From IMG/VR virus record IMGVR_UViG_3300007345_000270, positions 1 through 24,252 of that record: DNA of 24,252 nucleotides; one strand, written 5' to 3'. The stretch is from a virus. Positions 21,408 to 24,252 of the stretch are shown piece after piece (the stretch's first letter is position 1; each line of letters starts with the position of its first letter). The notes under the pieces were generated by a model that ran no database searches, had not been told where the DNA came from, and saw only the letters and a program-made list of their open reading frames with translations. A program made the position numbers and the translations under genes.

Positions 21408-23272
21408 AGCTACACGCTATAAATCTTGCGAGTTATACGAAGCCCGAAATCATAGAGAGAAAGAATCGTGATTGGGTAGAGTACGGAGCTGACAACGACT
21501 ACTATCAGTATTTGATAGACCGATTCAACGGCAGTCCAACAAACAACGCCATTATAAACGCTATCAGCGACCTTATCTACGGAAAAGGTATAGATGCTAC
21601 GGACAGCAATAGAAAGCCCGATGAGTACGCTAAAATGCGTTCTTTGATTAAAGAAGATTGCTTGAGAAAAGTAACGAGTGATTTGAAGTTGATGGGACAA
21701 TGTGCCTTTCAGATTATCTACACCAAGACCGGAAGGCAGATTGCTCAAGTAGAACACATTCCTATTCAGACTCTAAGGGCTGAAAAGATGAATGAGGAAG
21801 GGGATATTGAGGCTTACTACCATTGTGCTGATTGGTCGGAGTTAAAACCGGCTGACGTGCCAACACGCATACCGGCATTCGGTACATCAAAAGAAGCTAT
21901 TGAGATATATTGTGTCAAGCCATATCGTGCCGGATACTATTACTATTCTCCGGTAGACTACCAAGGTGGTATTCCGTATGCTGAACTCGAAGAAGAAGTA
22001 GCAAACTACCATATCAACAACATCAAGAATGGTCTTGCACCTTCGATGATGATAAACTTCAACAACGGAGTTCCCGATGAGGAGGAGCGTATGTTGATTG
22101 AGTCGAAGATTAGAGACAAGTTTAGTGGCTCAAGCAATGCCGGTAACTTTATACTTGCTTTCAACGAGAGCAAGGAGTTAGCTGCAACTATTGATGCTGT
22201 TCCATTGTCTGATGCACCGGCACAATACGAGTTTTTATCCTCAGAAGCAATGCAGAAGCTAATGGTTGCTCACCGAGTAACATCACCTATGCTTTTAGGT
22301 ATCAAGGATAATAGTGGACTTGGAAACAATGCGGAAGAAATAGAGACTGCAACGTTGTTGTTTGACAACACGGTTATCCGTCCGTTCCAAAACTTGATTA
22401 TCAAGGCATTAGAGCAGATTCTTGCTGTAAATAGCATCAATCTTGACCTATACTTCAAGACACTACAACCTCTTGAGTTTACTGACCGCAGTGCAGCGGT
22501 AACAAAAGAGGAGCAAGAGAAAGAAACCGGAGAGAAATTGTCTGCACAAGATTGTGGTTGCAAGACTGAACTGAAAGATGACCCTTGTTGGGACGGCTAT
22601 GTAATGGTCGGATTCAAGGAGAAAGACGGAAAGAAAGTTCCTAACTGCGTACCGGAGGAGAGCATCAATGCTAATGCAGATGCTTTGATTGACTTAGGAG
22701 AGGACATAAACCTTGACGAGTGGGAATTGGTAGACGAAAGAGACGTGGACTACGACCAAGAGGAAGCTCTTGACAAGATGATTGGTCTTGCCTCGACCGG
22801 TTCTGCCCGTCCTAATGCGAAAAGCTCTCAAGACGGCTCTAACGCTGAAGGAGATAAGTTCTTGGTTCGTTACCAATACTCTCCGCTGAAAGCCGGAGCG
22901 AATAGTCGTGAGTTCTGCAAGAAAATGGTCGCTGCGAAGAAGGTCTATCGCAAGGAAGATATCATAAGAATGGAGCAACTTTCAGTCAATGCCGGATTCG
23001 GACCTAACGGCTCGAACAATTACTCGGTATGGCTATACAAAGGAGGAGCTCGATGCCAACACAAATGGGTTCGCAAGACCTATATGTATAAGAATGGTGT
23101 GAAGCCGGACGTAAAAAGTCCTAATGCTGAAACTATCAGCACTACCAAGGCAAGAGGTAAAGGTTTTAGAGCACCGGCAAACGAGAACAAGGTAAGCGTT
23201 GCACCAAACAAGATGAAAAACAAGGGATTCATAAACCCACCAAGTAAAAAAGACATACAAGGAGGAATATAA
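21404..23272 (+). CDS. Portal protein with extra C-terminal domain
   Basis: A 622-residue protein. Residues 1-360 carry portal features: SPTNNAIINAISDLIYGKG (44-62), TSDLKLMGQCAFQIIYTKTG (91-110), HIPIQTLRA (118-126), a long helical stem region, and MVAHRVTSPMLLGI (287-300). Portals form the dodecameric ring at one head vertex for DNA passage. After residue 380 there is an added region: a cysteine-rich segment (CGCKTELKDDPCWDGYVMVG, about 384-403, then VPNCVP), then about 485-565 SREFCKKMVAAKKVYRKEDI and YKGGARCQHKWVRKTY, a separate domain with C505 and C551-x-H553. Its length (622) is long for a portal. It follows the capsid block, an unusual order. It ends at TAATG with the connector gene. 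Confidence 0.75.
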   Translation: MKLHAINLASYTKPEIIERKNRDWVEYGADNDYYQYLIDRFNGSPTNNAIINAISDLIYGKGIDATDSNRKPDEYAKMRSLIKEDCLRKVTSDLKLMGQCAFQIIYTKTGRQIAQVEHIPIQTLRAEKMNEEGDIEAYYHCADWSELKPADVPTRIPAFGTSKEAIEIYCVKPYRAGYYYYSPVDYQGGIPYAELEEEVANYHINNIKNGLAPSMMINFNNGVPDEEERMLIESKIRDKFSGSSNAGNFILAFNESKELAATIDAVPLSDAPAQYEFLSSEAMQKLMVAHRVTSPMLLGIKDNSGLGNNAEEIETATLLFDNTVIRPFQNLIIKALEQILAVNSINLDLYFKTLQPLEFTDRSAAVTKEEQEKETGEKLSAQDCGCKTELKDDPCWDGYVMVGFKEKDGKKVPNCVPEESINANADALIDLGEDINLDEWELVDERDVDYDQEEALDKMIGLASTGSARPNAKSSQDGSNAEGDKFLVRYQYSPLKAGANSREFCKKMVAAKKVYRKEDIIRMEQLSVNAGFGPNGSNNYSVWLYKGGARCQHKWVRKTYMYKNGVKPDVKSPNAETISTTKARGKGFRAPANENKVSVAPNKMKNKGFINPPSKKDIQGGI

Positions 23273-23772
23273 TGGCAACAGCATTATTTATAACACGAAC
23301 CGACCTTGTTAGAAACACTTTCCTATCGGGAAATGTAGATACTGACAAGTTCATTCAGTTTATTAAGATAGCACAAGAGATACACGTTCAGCAATATCTC
23401 GGCTCGAAGCTATACGACAAGATAGCAAACGACATAATAGCTGACTCACTTACCGGAAACTATCAGAGTTTGGTGAATGATTATATTCAGCCAATGTTGA
23501 TTCACTATGCTATGACTGAATACTTACCTTTTAGTGCGTTTACAGCATCGAATGGTGGTGTGTATAAAAAGACTGTTGAGAACGGAGAAACAGCTACTCG
23601 TAACGACCTTGCTTTTTTGATAGAAAAAGAGCGTAATCTTGCCGAGTATTATACTCGTAGGTTTATAGACTATATGTCTTTCAATCAGAACCTATTCCCC
23701 GAGTACAATCAGAACGTAAATGACGATATATATCCTTCAAAGGATAGCACTTTTAACGGATGGGTATTATAA
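23272..23772 (+). CDS. Head-tail connector protein (DUF6712-like)
   Basis: A 166-residue helical protein beginning MATALFITRTDLVRNTFLSG. KFIQFIKIAQEIHVQQYLGS, then LYDKIANDII and LVNDYIQPMLIHYAMTEYLP are the helices seen in the DUF6712/gp6-type connector family of Bacteroidota phages, which forms a ring under the portal. The tail NQNLFPEYNQNVNDDIYP is also typical. Position right after the portal gene supports the assignment. Its start is coupled to the portal stop (TAATG) and its end overlaps a small basic ORF by 13 bases. Confidence 0.7.
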   Translation: MATALFITRTDLVRNTFLSGNVDTDKFIQFIKIAQEIHVQQYLGSKLYDKIANDIIADSLTGNYQSLVNDYIQPMLIHYAMTEYLPFSAFTASNGGVYKKTVENGETATRNDLAFLIEKERNLAEYYTRRFIDYMSFNQNLFPEYNQNVNDDIYPSKDSTFNGWVL

Positions 23773-23852
23773 AAACATACAAACCAAAAGCTACCAATGT
23801 AAAGAAACTCAAGGTTTACTTATCAAAGGTTGCGAAACGAGATAAGCAATGA
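23760..23852 (+). CDS. Small basic ORF (30 aa)
   Basis: A 30-residue, strongly basic ORF reading MGIIKTYKPKATNVKKLKVY and ending SKVAKRDKQ. It starts 13 bases inside the connector gene and ends in an ATGA overlap with the next start (23849), filling the only gap here. Position, coupling and lysine-rich sequence suggest a real small protein that may bind DNA, RNA or an acidic partner. No family can be named and the length is below most gene-finding limits. Confidence 0.55.
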   Translation: MGIIKTYKPKATNVKKLKVYLSKVAKRDKQ

Positions 23853-24067
23853 GTGATTTAGAAGGATACGGTAAAATCTATGATTCTACTTGGTGGGGAG
23901 TAGGCAGAGATAACAACATTAGTTGGGGTATTGTCTATGCCAATTTAGGAAGCATTGCACCTCAATTAGTTAGTGCTTTTAAGACTCGTGTAGAGGCTGA
24001 TGGTGGTAGCGTAGAGAATACTGCTTGTCTTACTACTGATGTTGAATTTCTAACTCAAAACCCTTAA
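23849..24067 (+). CDS. Hypothetical small virion-region protein
   Basis: A 72-residue protein beginning MSDLEGYGKIYDSTWWGVGR. Two tryptophan-rich stretches (STWWGVG, ISWGIVY) precede a short helix (LVSAFKTRVEADGG) and an end with a single cysteine (SVENTACLTTDVEFL). I recognise similar small proteins near the portal/connector genes of Bacteroidota phages but not their function. ATGA coupling with the small basic ORF upstream; the next gene begins 5 bases after the stop. No membrane segment. Confidence 0.55.
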   Translation: MSDLEGYGKIYDSTWWGVGRDNNISWGIVYANLGSIAPQLVSAFKTRVEADGGSVENTACLTTDVEFLTQNP

Positions 24068-24071
24068 CGAT

Positions 24072-24252
24072 ATGAGTTTTTACGATGATGCAAGTTTAGT
24101 ATTCTTACCAAGCGGAGGAGCGGGAAAAGACACTAAAGCGTATAGCATAAAGCCTACAAATGGAGATGGGGACTTCACCTTTTCAAGAGGTTCAAACCTA
24201 ACGGCTACAAGGGTAGATAGCAACGGACTGATAGAGAAAGGAAGGGAGAACT
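24072..24252 (+). CDS. Fibre/appendage-like protein, N-terminal fragment
   Basis: The first 60 codons of a gene cut by the window end. The N-terminus MSFYDDASLVFLPSGGAGKD, then IKPTNGDGDFTFSRGSNLTA and TRVDSNGLIEKGREN is shared by large beta-rich tail fibre or appendage proteins in Bacteroidota phages, where it precedes a concanavalin A/LamG-like region that may bind host glycans. Only the N-terminal part is visible, so the later domains and receptor role are inference. Confidence 0.6.
   Translation, partial: MSFYDDASLVFLPSGGAGKDTKAYSIKPTNGDGDFTFSRGSNLTATRVDSNGLIEKGREN

Noticed and set aside
1-24252. Search for tRNA, CRISPR arrays, integrase, attachment sites or insertion sequences
   Set aside because: I saw no cloverleaf ending in CCA, no regularly spaced repeats, no recombinase motif and no terminal inverted repeats with a transposase.

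Overview
The window looks like part of a tailed double-stranded DNA phage genome (Caudoviricetes, probably a siphovirus) that infects a Bacteroidota host. All supported genes lie on the + strand, tightly packed, with many ATGA, TAATG or GTGA junctions. There is no gene-free stretch over 300 bases and I see no tRNA, rRNA, CRISPR array, integrase or insertion sequence. The host guess rests on near-absence of Shine-Dalgarno motifs before starts, two promoter-like sites of the Bacteroidota TTTG / TAnnTTTG type, and proteins resembling those of flavobacterial phages.

Layout. (1) 1-4870, replication, recombination and small accessory genes: the end of an HNH nuclease, a small membrane protein, a DnaA domain IV-like protein with a coiled coil, two PD-(D/E)XK-type proteins, a sigma-70-like protein, several small unknowns, and a RecE-like exonuclease. 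(2) 4867-7765, a probable DNA hypermodification island: GT32-type DXD glycosyltransferase, ParB-like domain protein, TET-associated-type glycosyltransferase, TET/JBP-like 2-oxoglutarate/Fe(II) dioxygenase. (3) 7752-9243, small and large terminase. (4) 9259-16188, tail genes: a tail assembly chaperone-like gene with an apparent -1 frameshift, tail completion/neck-type proteins, a baseplate hub-like protein, a hidden 45-codon ORF, and a short tape measure protein. (5) 16185-20366, capsid assembly: XkdF-like protease, a small conserved protein, an acidic scaffold-like protein, two related helical proteins, a decoration-like protein, the major capsid protein and a terminator. (6) 20439-24252: a probable tail tube protein, a second strong terminator, an unknown beta-rich protein, portal, head-tail connector, a hidden 30-codon basic ORF, a small protein, and the start of a fibre/appendage-like gene cut by the window end.

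Main points for a second look: the modification island next to the terminase; an in-frame T TTT TTT slippery site (9735-9741) opening an 80-codon -1 frame extension not visible as an ATG-initiated gene; apparent complete absence of the palindromes GATC, CATG and GGCC across 24 kb while CCGG is plentiful; an AT-rich appended C-terminus on the protease that resembles two neighbouring helical proteins; and a gene order in which the tail block precedes the capsid block and the portal comes after the capsid. No C5-methyltransferase or nucleotide-biosynthesis gene is in the window, so the modified base cannot be named. Counts of short words were made by eye.
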